64,000 nucleotides of DNA from the NCBI RefSeq assembly GCF_036345255.1, contig NZ_CP107783.1, positions 8,859,001 to 8,923,000 of the forward strand. Direction: 5' to 3'. Shown here one piece after another: positions 14,693-23,104 of the stretch. This DNA is from Streptomyces sp. NBC_00569 (GTDB taxonomy: Bacteria > Actinomycetota > Actinomycetes > Streptomycetales > Streptomycetaceae). The notes beneath the pieces were generated by a model, which was given only the letters and a program-made list of their open reading frames with translations, had not been told where the DNA came from and searched no databases. The position numbers were made by a program, and so were the translations under genes. Numbering within the stretch: the first letter of the stretch is position 1; each line of letters opens with the position of its first letter.

Positions 14693-15820
14693 ATGCAGAC
14701 GGAGCTGAGCAAGAAACTGGGGATCGAGCACGCCATCTTCGGCTTCACGCCCTTCCCGGCGGTGGCCGCCGCCATCAGCAGGGCCGGGGGGTTCGGTGTG
14801 CTCGGCGCGGTCCGCTACACCGCACCCGACGACCTGGCCCGCGACCTCGACTGGATGGAGGAACACGTCGACGGCGCGCCCTACGGGCTCGATGTCGTGA
14901 TGCCCGCGAAGAAGGTCGAGGGCCCCGGCCACCAGAAACTGACCGAGGCCGATGTCGAGGCGATGATCCCCGAAGGACACCGCCAGTTCGTCAGAGACAC
15001 CCTCGCCAAGCACGGTGTGCCCGAGCTCGCCGAGGGCGAGGCCTCGGGCTGGCGCATCACCGGCTGGATGGAGCAGGTAGCCCGCAGCCAGCTGGACGTC
15101 GCCTTCGACTACCCGATCAAACTCCTTGCCAACGCGCTCGGTTCACCGCCCGCCGACGTCATCCGGCGCGCCCACGACCAGAACGTACTCGTGGCGGCTC
15201 TCGCGGGCAGCGCCCGGCACGCCCGTAAACACGCGGACGCGGGCATCGACATCGTCGTCGCGCAGGGCTACGAGGCGGGCGGGCACACCGGCGAGATCGC
15301 GTCCATGGTGCTCACGCCCGAAGTGGTCGACGCCGTGTCGCCGCTGCCCGTCCTCGCGGCCGGCGGCATCGGCAGCGGGGAGCAGGCGGCGGCGGCCCTC
15401 GCGCTCGGCGCCCAGGGCGTCTGGCTCGGCTCCCTCTGGCTCACCACCACCGAGGCCGACCTCCACTCCCGCGCCCTCACCGCCAAACTCCTCGCGGCCG
15501 GGTCCGGCGACACCGTCCGCTCCCGCGCCCTGACCGGCAAGCCCGCGCGACAGCTCCGCACGGAGTGGACCGACGCCTGGGACGACCCGTCGGGCCCCGG
15601 CACGCTGCCCATGCCGCTCCAGGGGCTGCTCGTCGCCGAGGCGGTCTCCCGCATCCAGAAGTACGAGGTCGATCCGCTGCTCGGCACGCCCGTCGGGCAG
15701 ATCGTCGGCCGGATGACGAGCGAACGTCCCGTCCAGGCCGTGTTCGACGACCTCACGCGCGGCTTCGAGCGCGCCGTCGACCGGATCAACCGCATCGCAG
15801 GAAGGAGCGGCCAGTCGTGA
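14693..15820 (+). CDS. nitronate monooxygenase (2-nitropropane dioxygenase) family, FMN-dependent
   Basis: 375 residues, an FMN-binding TIM barrel: FGFTPFPAVAAAISRAGGFGVLG at the N-terminus, VAQGYEAGGHTGE with the family's conserved His near residue 196, and AAGGIGSGEQAAAALALGAQGVWLGS forming the phosphate site. It oxidises alkyl nitronates in characterised members, but Streptomyces and mycobacterial relatives sit beside acyl-CoA ligases in lipid clusters and may act on other substrates. Start: ATG at 14693 fits the conserved family start; the GGAGG at 14669 is rather far (19 bases), while a GTG at 14675 is too close to it. Its stop overlaps the following fadD start in GTGA (15817-15820). Operator copy A suggests control together with the 27 kb operon. 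Confidence 0.82.
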   Translation: MQTELSKKLGIEHAIFGFTPFPAVAAAISRAGGFGVLGAVRYTAPDDLARDLDWMEEHVDGAPYGLDVVMPAKKVEGPGHQKLTEADVEAMIPEGHRQFVRDTLAKHGVPELAEGEASGWRITGWMEQVARSQLDVAFDYPIKLLANALGSPPADVIRRAHDQNVLVAALAGSARHARKHADAGIDIVVAQGYEAGGHTGEIASMVLTPEVVDAVSPLPVLAAGGIGSGEQAAAALALGAQGVWLGSLWLTTTEADLHSRALTAKLLAAGSGDTVRSRALTGKPARQLRTEWTDAWDDPSGPGTLPMPLQGLLVAEAVSRIQKYEVDPLLGTPVGQIVGRMTSERPVQAVFDDLTRGFERAVDRINRIAGRSGQS

Positions 15821-17388
15821 GCACAGGCCCCCACACCGACAGCGCGCCCCCCAACGGATTCTGGGCCCAGGCCACCGCGGATCCCGGCCGCACCGTCCTC
15901 GTCGCACCCGACGGGGAGGAGTGGACCGCGGGCCGGCTGCACGCCGACGTCAACAAGCTCGTGCACGGCCTGCGGGCCGCCGGGCTGGAACGAGGTGACG
16001 CGTTCGCCGTCGTCCTGCCCAACGGAGTCGAGTTCTTCACCGCGTTCCTCGCCGCCTCCCAGGCCGGCTTCTACCTCGTCCCGGTCAACCACCATCTGGT
16101 CGGCCCCGAGATCGCCTGGATCGTCGCCGACTCCGGAGCGAAGGTCCTCATCGCGCACGAGCGGTTCGCCGAACAGGCCGTGGCCGCCGCCGACGAGGCG
16201 GCGCTCCCCGCCGGGCAGCGGTACGCGGTCGGAACCGTCGACGGCTTCCGCCCCTACGCCCGACTCCTCGACGGGCAGCCCGAGTCGGTGCCGGACGACC
16301 GCACCCTCGGCTGGGTCATGAACTACACCTCGGGCACCACGGGCCGCCCCCGCGGCATCCGCCGCCCCCTGCCCGGCAAGCTCCCCGAGGAGACCTACCT
16401 CGGCGGCTTCCTCGGCATCTTCGGCATCAAGCCGTTCGACGACAACGTGCACCTCGTCTGCTCGCCGCTCTACCACACCGCCGTGCTCCAGTTCGCGGGC
16501 GCGTCCCTGCACATCGGACACACTCTCGTCCTGATGGACAAGTGGACCCCCGAGGACATGCTGCGCCTCATCGACACCTTCAAGTGCACGCACACACACA
16601 TGGTGCCGACCCAGTTCCACCGCCTGCTCGCCCTGCCCGACAGCGTCAGGAGCGCGTACGACGTGTCGGCGATGCGGCATGCCATCCACGGCGCCGCACC
16701 CTGCCCCGACCACGTCAAACGCGCGATGATCGACTGGTGGGGCCACTGCGTCGAGGAGTACTACGCGGCCAGTGAGGGCGGCGGCGCCTTCGCGACCGCG
16801 GAGGACTGGCTGAAGAAGCCGGGCACGGTCGGCAAGGCCTGGCCCATCAGCGAACTCGCCGTGTTCGACGACGACGGCAACCGGCTGCCGCCCGGCGAAC
16901 TCGGCACCGTCTACATGAAGATGAGCACCGGCGGATTCTCGTACCACAAGGACGAGACCAAGACGAAGAAGAACCGTATCGGCGACTTCTTCACCGTCGG
17001 CGACCTCGGCATTCTCGACGAGGACGGATACCTCTTCCTCCGCGACCGCAAGATCGACATGATCATCTCGGGCGGCGTCAACATCTACCCCGCCGAGATC
17101 GAGTCCGCGCTCCTCACCCACCCGGCCGTCGCCGACGCCGCGGCCTTCGGGATCCCGAACGACGACTGGGGCGAGGAGGTCAAGGCGGTCGTCGAACCCG
17201 CGGAGGGGCACACCGCCTCAGACGCGCTCGCCGCCGAGATCCTCGCTCACTGCGAGCGCCAACTCGCGGGCTACAAGCGGCCCAAGACCGTCGACTTCAT
17301 CGAGACGATGCCGCGCGACCCGAACGGCAAGCTCTACAAGCGTCGCCTGCGCGACCCCTACTGGGAGGGCCGCACCCGCGCGATGTGA
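15817..17388 (+). CDS. acyl-CoA synthetase (AMP-forming), FadD-like
   Basis: 523 residues starting at GTG 15817 with GAAGGAG nine bases upstream. ANL-superfamily ligase: P-loop YTSGTTGRPRG near residue 170, VEEYYAASEGG (adenine/acyl site), and the C-terminal hinge FFTVGDLGILDEDGYLFLRDRKIDMIISGGVNIYP split across about residues 390-430, with the catalytic Lys in PNGKLYKRRL at the end. It activates a carboxylic acid with ATP and CoA. Translationally coupled to the nitronate monooxygenase and closed by a strong terminator hairpin, so the two genes form one unit. Acid substrate unknown. Confidence 0.88.
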   Translation: MSTGPHTDSAPPNGFWAQATADPGRTVLVAPDGEEWTAGRLHADVNKLVHGLRAAGLERGDAFAVVLPNGVEFFTAFLAASQAGFYLVPVNHHLVGPEIAWIVADSGAKVLIAHERFAEQAVAAADEAALPAGQRYAVGTVDGFRPYARLLDGQPESVPDDRTLGWVMNYTSGTTGRPRGIRRPLPGKLPEETYLGGFLGIFGIKPFDDNVHLVCSPLYHTAVLQFAGASLHIGHTLVLMDKWTPEDMLRLIDTFKCTHTHMVPTQFHRLLALPDSVRSAYDVSAMRHAIHGAAPCPDHVKRAMIDWWGHCVEEYYAASEGGGAFATAEDWLKKPGTVGKAWPISELAVFDDDGNRLPPGELGTVYMKMSTGGFSYHKDETKTKKNRIGDFFTVGDLGILDEDGYLFLRDRKIDMIISGGVNIYPAEIESALLTHPAVADAAAFGIPNDDWGEEVKAVVEPAEGHTASDALAAEILAHCERQLAGYKRPKTVDFIETMPRDPNGKLYKRRLRDPYWEGRTRAM

Positions 17389-17409
17389 CCCACGCGGAGG
17401 TCTGACGCA

Positions 17410-17441
17410 GGAGCGGCCCGGGGCATTCCCCGGGCCGCTCC
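17410..17441. terminator. terminator hairpin between fadD and the opposite acylase gene
   Basis: GGAGCGGCCCGGGG, loop CATT, CCCCGGGCCGCTCC: a perfect 14-bp stem in the 59-base gap between convergent genes, able to stop transcription from both sides. No U-run, as usual for actinomycetes. Confidence 0.88.
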
Positions 17442-17447
17442 CGTCGT

Positions 17448-19865
17448 TCAGCCGTGCACCCGCACCACCTTCAGCGCCGGTGACTTCAGGATGTCCTTCT
17501 CGCAGAAGCGCGAGGTCACCCACTGCCCGTCCGAGAACAGGTGCGTCTGGTCGCTGAAGTGGGGCGAGCCGGGGTCCGAGGACTGGGAGTACGTCAGCAG
17601 GGTGCGGGCCACCGGGCAGCCGCCGCCGTTCCAGCCGACGGCCTGGATGTAGCTCGACCCGTGCACGACCTCCGTGTAGCCGCCCGCCTTCGCGTCCCAC
17701 ACCGTCTCGACTTTGTTCCACACGCCGAGTGACTCCGTGCCGCCGTGGACGGGGATGCGCGGGCCGCCGCGTACGACGAACTGGTGCGCGCCGAGCGGGT
17801 CGTCCAGGGCGATCCCGGCCGACCGCAGCTCACCCACCGCGTCGGCGAGAGCCGTCGCGAAGCCCGGCGCTTGCGTGTTCAGCGTGTTCGGCGTGCGCAC
17901 CGGGTCGGCGGCCGAGAACGGCACCTTCCACAGCTTGTCGTTCGGCACGGCCGCCGTGAGCTTGCGCCAGAACCGGTCGAAGAGCAGCGCGCCCCGGCTC
18001 GACGTGCGCATCGTGTGATCCCACTTCTTGAGCACATCACAGGCCTGGCTCACGTCAACGGCCTTGCCGTCACTGCCTGTTGCCGTGCCGCCCGGCAGGG
18101 CCGCGCACGCGCGCGCCGTGTCCGCCGCCGCCAGATCCGCCGCGGGCACCCGGTCGGCGAACTGCTGACGCTGGAGGTCGGGGACGGTGAGCGCGCCCCG
18201 ACTCGCCATCGCCGAGACGTCCTCGACGCCGCCGCGCGTCCGCATCGACCGCTGCGTGCCGACCGTCCCGAAGACCCGCTCGTACCCTGTCAGCGGCCGG
18301 TCGGCGTTGGCCAGCCAGGCGCTGTCGTTCGAGTTCGCCACGTACGGCGCGTCCTTGAGGACCGGCATCCTGGACGGTCCGAAGATGCCCGGCTGCACGG
18401 CGTCCTTGTCGGAGCCGATCGCGCAGTCGCCGCGCGAGCCGTCCAGGACCGCGACGCCGGACGCCGGATACGTCACCTTGCCGAGCGGCGTCGAGCAGCG
18501 CGCGGCCAGGTCGTCGGTGATCCGGGGCAGCACCTGCGCCTGCGCGAACAGCGAGTGCCCGGACGCGTCGGCGGCGATCGTGTTCACCCAGGGAAGTCCC
18601 TGCGTGCGCTTCAGCGAGCGCAGCACGTCGTCCGTGGAGCGTGCCTTGCTGAACCCGAGCCCCGTGTCGGAGGCACGCAGGTTCAGGGCGTTCGGGTCGC
18701 CCAGCGCATAGGCCGTCGTGGCCGTCCAGGGCAGCGGCAGCGAGGCCCCCAGCGAGTTCACGATCGGCCCGTACCGCGTCCACCACTGGGTGCGGGTGAC
18801 CGGCGCGCCGTCCTTCACCGCGACGCTCACGGTCCGCTTCGTCATCCGCTCCGGCTTGCCGTCGACGAGATACGAGGTCGGGTCGGCCGGGTCCAGCGTC
18901 AACTGGTGGAGATCGAGCGTCACGCCCGTCGCGACGGTGTGGCTCCAGGCGATACGGGAGTTGTGCCCGATCGAGATCGTCGTCGAGCCGAGGAGTGAGC
19001 CGCCGGCGACGTTCAGTTCGCCGGGAATCGTCTGCTGCGACTGCCAGAAGCGGCGGCCGCCCTGCCAGGGATAGTGCGGGTTGCCGAGGAGCAGACCGCG
19101 GCCGTTCGCCGTGGCGGCGCCGCTGAACGCGACGGCGTTGGACCCCATGTCGGCGTCCTCGCTCGAGAACAGCTCCTTGGCGGCCGCGGCCGTCGCGGCC
19201 TTGTCCGGCGTACGGGCAGGAGCTCCCGCGGAAGGTGGCTGTGCGGCCGTGATGCCGTCCACGCCGCGGCCCTGTCCGCCGAGCACGGCGAGCGCGAAGC
19301 CGTGCGCCGCGACGTCCAGGGTCGTCACCGGGCGCACCCAGTCCGCGCCCTTGCAGGCGGGATCGGTGATCCGGTTCTGCTTCAGCCACGCGTCGTACCC
19401 GGCGGCGAAGCCCCGCATCGTCTCCTTCACCTCGCGGCTCGGGCCCGCGGGCGCCGGTTCGGCGAGGAGCTTCTGCACGGTGCCCGCCTCACGGACACCC
19501 CGGAAGTAGAGATCGCTGGAGACGTTCGTCGTGGCGGACGACAGGGAGCCGTCAGGGGCAGCGTCGGACCCGAAGTAGCGGGAGCGCTCCCCGCGCACGG
19601 TGGCGAATCCGTCGGCGAGCGCGCACACCTGGTCGGCCGCCTGCGCCCACCCGGTGCCGAAGCCCAGGCCCGCGTAGTCCTTGGCGACGATGTGCGGAAT
19701 GCCGTACTCGGTGTAGCGGATCGTGGCGGACAGGCCGCCGCCGTGCGGGTGGTGCTCGGGCCGGCCGTGGCCGCCGGCGGCCGACGGCGGGAGCGAGGCC
19801 GTGGTGCTCAACGCGGTCAACAGGGCGAAGCCGACGACCGCGAGACGTCTCGGGCGGGTGCGCAT
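17448..19865 (-). CDS. penicillin-amidase-family Ntn hydrolase (aculeacin A / acyl-homoserine-lactone acylase type), secreted
   Basis: 805 residues from the ATG at 19865 (GGGAGG four bases upstream). A signal peptide (residues 1-32) directs export. The precursor has an alpha chain (about 33-225), a linker, and a beta chain beginning at the Ser of DADMGSNA, where autocatalytic cleavage would expose the nucleophile. NTIAAD, WNGGG near the C-terminus and NSND (oxyanion/catalytic Asn) agree with the family. Streptomyces and Actinoplanes relatives remove acyl chains from lipopeptides, penicillin V or acyl-homoserine lactones. Divergent from an acyl-CoA ligase at 20006: released fatty acid might be activated there. 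True substrate unknown. Confidence 0.87.
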   Translation of the reverse strand: MRTRPRRLAVVGFALLTALSTTASLPPSAAGGHGRPEHHPHGGGLSATIRYTEYGIPHIVAKDYAGLGFGTGWAQAADQVCALADGFATVRGERSRYFGSDAAPDGSLSSATTNVSSDLYFRGVREAGTVQKLLAEPAPAGPSREVKETMRGFAAGYDAWLKQNRITDPACKGADWVRPVTTLDVAAHGFALAVLGGQGRGVDGITAAQPPSAGAPARTPDKAATAAAAKELFSSEDADMGSNAVAFSGAATANGRGLLLGNPHYPWQGGRRFWQSQQTIPGELNVAGGSLLGSTTISIGHNSRIAWSHTVATGVTLDLHQLTLDPADPTSYLVDGKPERMTKRTVSVAVKDGAPVTRTQWWTRYGPIVNSLGASLPLPWTATTAYALGDPNALNLRASDTGLGFSKARSTDDVLRSLKRTQGLPWVNTIAADASGHSLFAQAQVLPRITDDLAARCSTPLGKVTYPASGVAVLDGSRGDCAIGSDKDAVQPGIFGPSRMPVLKDAPYVANSNDSAWLANADRPLTGYERVFGTVGTQRSMRTRGGVEDVSAMASRGALTVPDLQRQQFADRVPAADLAAADTARACAALPGGTATGSDGKAVDVSQACDVLKKWDHTMRTSSRGALLFDRFWRKLTAAVPNDKLWKVPFSAADPVRTPNTLNTQAPGFATALADAVGELRSAGIALDDPLGAHQFVVRGGPRIPVHGGTESLGVWNKVETVWDAKAGGYTEVVHGSSYIQAVGWNGGGCPVARTLLTYSQSSDPGSPHFSDQTHLFSDGQWVTSRFCEKDILKSPALKVVRVHG

Positions 19866-19952
19866 CGTGCCTCCCAACTGGAGTGAGGGAAGGGGCGGTT
19901 GAGCGTACCAACGGGTAGGCACGGAAGGGTGGCGTCCGGTGGGGCCTTCGCG

Positions 19953-19964
19953 TGACGCGCGTCA
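19953..19964. promoter_or_regulatory. perfect 12-bp palindrome between acylase and fadD genes
   Basis: TGACGCGCGTCA, 41 bases before the fadD start at 20006 and 88 bases before the acylase start. Position in a 140-base divergent gap suggests an operator; a half copy (TGACGCGCG) occurs at about 21540. Confidence 0.4.
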
Positions 19965-20005
19965 TCGGCCTTGATTTCGTGTCGGCCGGGGCACAGGATC
20001 GCGCC

Positions 20006-21526
20006 ATGACGGGTGTCCGGGATGAACAAGACGTACGTGCCAGCACGGTCGACGGGACGCTGCGCCGCAGCGCACGACGCGCCCCCGAGCGCGTCGCCGT
20101 CCGCTACGGCCCGCGCACTTGGACGTACGCCGAACTCGACGCGGCCGTCTCGCGCGCGGCCGGCGCGCTGCGTGGCCTGGGCCTTGAACGAGGGGACCGC
20201 GTCGGCGCCTACGGGCACAACTCGGACGCCTACCTGATCGGCTTCCTGGCCTGTTCGCGCGCCGGGCTCGTGCACGTGCCGGTCAACCAGAACCTCACGG
20301 GAGACGACCTCTCGTACATCGTCGGCCAGTCGGGCTGCGCGCTCGTACTGACCGACCCCGACCTGGCGGACCGGCTCCCCGCGGGCGTGCGCAGCCTGGC
20401 ACTGCGCGACGCGGACGACTCCCTTCTCGCCCGGATCCCGTCCGCCGAGCCGTACGACGGACAGCAGCCCGACGCCGACGACTTGGTGCAGCTCCTGTAC
20501 ACCTCCGGCACGACCGCGCTGCCCAAGGGCGCGATGATGTCGCACCGGGCGCTCGTCCACGAGTACGTCAGCGCGATCCACGCCCTCGGCCTCGCGGAGA
20601 CGGACCGGCCCGTCCACTCCCTGCCGCTCTACCACTCGGCGCAGATGCACGTGTTCCTGCTGCCGTACCTCGCCGTCGGCGCGCAGAACACGATTCTCGA
20701 CGCGCCGGACGCCGTGAAGATCTTCGACCTCGTCGAGGCGGGTGACGCCGACAGCCTCTTCGCGCCGCCCACCGTCTGGATCGGTCTCTCGCAGCATCCG
20801 GACTTCGCGACGCGGGACCTGAGCGGCCTGCGTAAGGCCTTCTACGGCGCCTCGATCATGCCGGTACCGGTCCTGGAACGGCTCCGCGCGCACCTGCCCG
20901 GACTCGCCTTCTACAACTGCTTCGGCCAGAGCGAGATCGGACCGCTCGCCACCGTCCTCGGCCCCGACGAGCACGAGGGCCGCATGGACTCCTGCGGGCG
21001 GCCCGTCCTGTTTGTCGAGGCACGGGTCGTCGACGAGGACGGCAAGGAGGTGCCCGACGGCACCGCCGGTGAAGTGGTCTACCGCTCACCGCAGTTGTGT
21101 GACGGCTACTGGGACAAGCCTCAGGAGACCGAGGCAGCCTTCCGGGACGGCTGGTTCCGCTCGGGGGACCTGGCGGTGCGCGACGTCGAGGGCTATTTCA
21201 CCGTCGTCGACCGTGTGAAGGACGTCATCAACTCCGGGGGAGTGCTCGTCGCCTCACGGCAGGTCGAGGACGCGCTCTACACCCACCCGCAGGTGGCCGA
21301 GACCGCCGTCATCGGACTGCCCGACGAGCGCTGGATCGAGGCCGTCACGGCCGTCGTCGTCCGTGGCGGCGAGGTCACCGAGAGGGAGCTCATCGACCAC
21401 GCACGCGAGAAGCTCGCCCACTTCAAGGCGCCCAAACGGATCGTCTTCGTGGACGAACTCCCGCGCAACGCCAGCGGCAAGATCCTCAAGCGGGAACTGC
21501 GGGACCGGTTCGGTACGGCGGACTGA
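20006..21526 (+). CDS. acyl-CoA synthetase (AMP-forming), FadD-like
   Basis: 506 residues from the ATG at 20006 (no strong ribosome site; AGGA nine bases upstream). ANL ligase with P-loop YTSGTTALPKG near residue 172, FYNCFGQSEIGP (A5 motif), WFRSGDLAVRDVEGYFTVVDRVKD with the hinge Asp/Arg, and NASGKILKREL with the catalytic Lys. It activates a medium or long fatty acid or aromatic acid. Divergent from the secreted acylase, which may supply the acid. It is the second of four AMP-forming ligases within 12 kb. Confidence 0.88.
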   Translation: MTGVRDEQDVRASTVDGTLRRSARRAPERVAVRYGPRTWTYAELDAAVSRAAGALRGLGLERGDRVGAYGHNSDAYLIGFLACSRAGLVHVPVNQNLTGDDLSYIVGQSGCALVLTDPDLADRLPAGVRSLALRDADDSLLARIPSAEPYDGQQPDADDLVQLLYTSGTTALPKGAMMSHRALVHEYVSAIHALGLAETDRPVHSLPLYHSAQMHVFLLPYLAVGAQNTILDAPDAVKIFDLVEAGDADSLFAPPTVWIGLSQHPDFATRDLSGLRKAFYGASIMPVPVLERLRAHLPGLAFYNCFGQSEIGPLATVLGPDEHEGRMDSCGRPVLFVEARVVDEDGKEVPDGTAGEVVYRSPQLCDGYWDKPQETEAAFRDGWFRSGDLAVRDVEGYFTVVDRVKDVINSGGVLVASRQVEDALYTHPQVAETAVIGLPDERWIEAVTAVVVRGGEVTERELIDHAREKLAHFKAPKRIVFVDELPRNASGKILKRELRDRFGTAD

Positions 21527-21567
21527 GCCCGCCGGAAAATGACGCGCGGGCCCGGCCGGGGCCCTGT

Positions 21568-21573
21568 TACGGT
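21568..21573 (+). promoter_or_regulatory. candidate -10 box for a leaderless thr attenuator transcript
   Basis: TACGGT fits TAnnnT and ends six bases before the leader-peptide ATG at 21580, so transcription would begin at or near that ATG. No convincing ribosome site precedes the ATG, which agrees with a leaderless start. The -35 is not clear. Confidence 0.35.
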
Positions 21574-21579
21574 CCGGGC

Positions 21580-21636
21580 ATGAAGCGACGCGCTGCTGTC
21601 AGGACGACGACGCCGGAGAGTGTCCCGGCGCGCTGA
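21580..21636 (+). CDS. thr leader peptide with three consecutive threonine codons (attenuator)
   Basis: 18 codons: MKRRAAVRTTTPESVPAR, stop TGA. The three Thr codons (ACG ACG ACG, 21604-21612) lie inside the 5' side of a hairpin (GCTGTCA 21595-21601 with TGACAGC 21634-21640, inner stem CGCCGG 21611-21616 with CCGGCG 21625-21630). It is followed by a 14-bp terminator and then a threonyl-tRNA synthetase gene. This is the layout of classical ribosome-mediated attenuation: if Thr-tRNA is scarce the ribosome stalls on the ACG run, the leader RNA refolds and the terminator is avoided. The peptide itself needs no function. Confidence 0.75.
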   Translation: MKRRAAVRTTTPESVPAR

Positions 21637-21650
21637 CAGCTGTGATTGTC

Positions 21651-21682
21651 CGAAGCCCCGGGGCGAGTGCCCCGGGGCTTCG
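21651..21682 (+). terminator. attenuator terminator before the threonyl-tRNA synthetase gene
   Basis: CGAAGCCCCGGGGC, loop GAGT, GCCCCGGGGCTTCG: perfect 14-bp stem, 14 bases after the leader stop codon and 40 bases before the synthetase start. No U-run. CCCGG at 21624-21628 in the leader could pair with CCGGG of the terminator's left arm as an antiterminator. Confidence 0.82.
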
Positions 21683-21722
21683 CCATGGGACCACTCGCCC
21701 GACGACCGCGAGGGATCCCGAA

Positions 21723-23057
21723 ATGAACCAGCAGAAGCAGGGCCCGCAGAAGCACGACCCACTGAAGCAGGACCCGCACAAGCACGGGCAGCACGAGAAG
21801 CACGGGCAGGAACACCCGCCCCACGAGCGCCCGCAGCACGACCACCGCAAGCTCGGTCGCGAGTTCGGCCTCTTCGACACCGACCCGCTGATCGGGGCGG
21901 GCCTGCCCTACTGGCTGCCCGACGGCGCGGTCGTGCGGCACACCCTCGAGGAGTACATCCGCACCGCTGAGCGGCGGGCCGGCTACCGGCACGTGTACTC
22001 GCCGGTCCTCGGCAAGCGCGAGCTGTACGAGATCTCGGGGCACTGGTCGCACTACAGCGACGACATGTTTCCCCCGATGGATTTGGGCGGCGAGCAGGTC
22101 GTCCTCCGGCCCAGCCTCTGTCCCCACCACGCCGTGATCTATCGCTCCCGCTCCCACAGTTACCGCGAACTGCCGCTGCGCATGGCGGAGTTGGGCGGCA
22201 TGTACCGCTCTGAGCTGTCGGGCGTGCTCGGCGGCCTGACCCGCGTACGGGCCATCCAGCTCAACGACGCGCACATCTTCTGCGCCCTCGACCAGGTCGC
22301 CGCCGAGGCGCAGGCGGCGCTGGAGATGATCCGCGGGGCCTACGAGGCGCTGGGCGTCACCCCGGCGCGCTACCGGCTCTCACTGCCGGGGCCGGGCGGC
22401 AAGTACGTCGCCGCCCCGCAGATGTGGCAGCGCTCCACCGCGCTGCTCACCGAGGTCCTCGACCGGTCGGGCCTTCCCTACGAGGCCGCCGAGGGTGAGG
22501 CCGCCTTCTACGGTCCCAAGATCGACGTGCAGGTCGTCGACGGTGCGGGGCGCGAGTCGACCCTCTCGACCGTCCAGGTCGACTTCCACCAGCCGGAGCG
22601 CTTCGACCTGCACTACATCGGCCCGGACGGGGCGAAACACCGTCCCGTGATGGTCCACCGCAGCATCATCGGCAGCGTGGAACGGGCCGTCGCGCACCTC
22701 ATCGAGGAGCACGGCGGCGCCTTCCCGGCGTGGCTCGCCCCCACCCAGGTGGCGATCCTGCCGATCTCGGACGCCGAGTCGGCGCACGCCGACGCCTTTG
22801 CGCACCGGTGCGCCGAGCTGGGTCTGCGGGCCGAGGTCGCGGGCCCCGAGCGCGGCACCCTGGGCGCCCGCGTCCGGGAGGCCCGCCTCGTGCCGTACCA
22901 GGCGGTCATCGGTGCGAGAGAGGCGGTGGACGGCCGGGTCGCGCTGCGCCTGCGTGACGGCCGCCGCCCCGCACCGCTGCCCGCCGAGGAGGCGCTCACC
23001 AGGATCGGGGCGGTCGTGGACGGGTACGCGCACGACCTGTGGGACGACGCGAGCTGA
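21723..23057 (+). CDS. thrS: second threonyl-tRNA synthetase lacking TGS and editing domains, with His-rich N-terminal tail
   Basis: 444 residues against about 650 for a full ThrRS. Residues about 1-45 are a Gln/Lys/His-rich, low-complexity tail (QDPHKHGQHEKHGQEHPPH); then comes the class II catalytic core directly: motif 2 MYRSELSGVLGG, zinc ligands Cys in RPSLCPHH, His in NDAHIFC and His in VMVHRSIIGS (motif 3), and the anticodon-binding domain from about 345 (PTQVAILPISDAE). All catalytic residues look intact, so it should charge tRNA-Thr but cannot edit Ser-tRNA. It lies behind its own threonine attenuator. Such extra synthetases serve as starvation back-ups or as antibiotic-resistant copies (for example against borrelidin); no antibiotic cluster is visible here. 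Convergent with paaK. Confidence 0.88.
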   Translation: MNQQKQGPQKHDPLKQDPHKHGQHEKHGQEHPPHERPQHDHRKLGREFGLFDTDPLIGAGLPYWLPDGAVVRHTLEEYIRTAERRAGYRHVYSPVLGKRELYEISGHWSHYSDDMFPPMDLGGEQVVLRPSLCPHHAVIYRSRSHSYRELPLRMAELGGMYRSELSGVLGGLTRVRAIQLNDAHIFCALDQVAAEAQAALEMIRGAYEALGVTPARYRLSLPGPGGKYVAAPQMWQRSTALLTEVLDRSGLPYEAAEGEAAFYGPKIDVQVVDGAGRESTLSTVQVDFHQPERFDLHYIGPDGAKHRPVMVHRSIIGSVERAVAHLIEEHGGAFPAWLAPTQVAILPISDAESAHADAFAHRCAELGLRAEVAGPERGTLGARVREARLVPYQAVIGAREAVDGRVALRLRDGRRPAPLPAEEALTRIGAVVDGYAHDLWDDAS

Positions 23058-23068
23058 CGAGGGCGGCC

Positions 23069-23098
23069 CGGCGGGGGCAGGCGCGCAGGCCCCCGCCG
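23069..23098. terminator. bidirectional terminator between thrS and paaK
   Basis: CGGCGGGGGC, 10-base loop, GCCCCCGCCG; a 10-bp stem in the 47-base gap between convergent genes. Confidence 0.7.
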
Positions 23099-23104
23099 TA
23101 CGGC

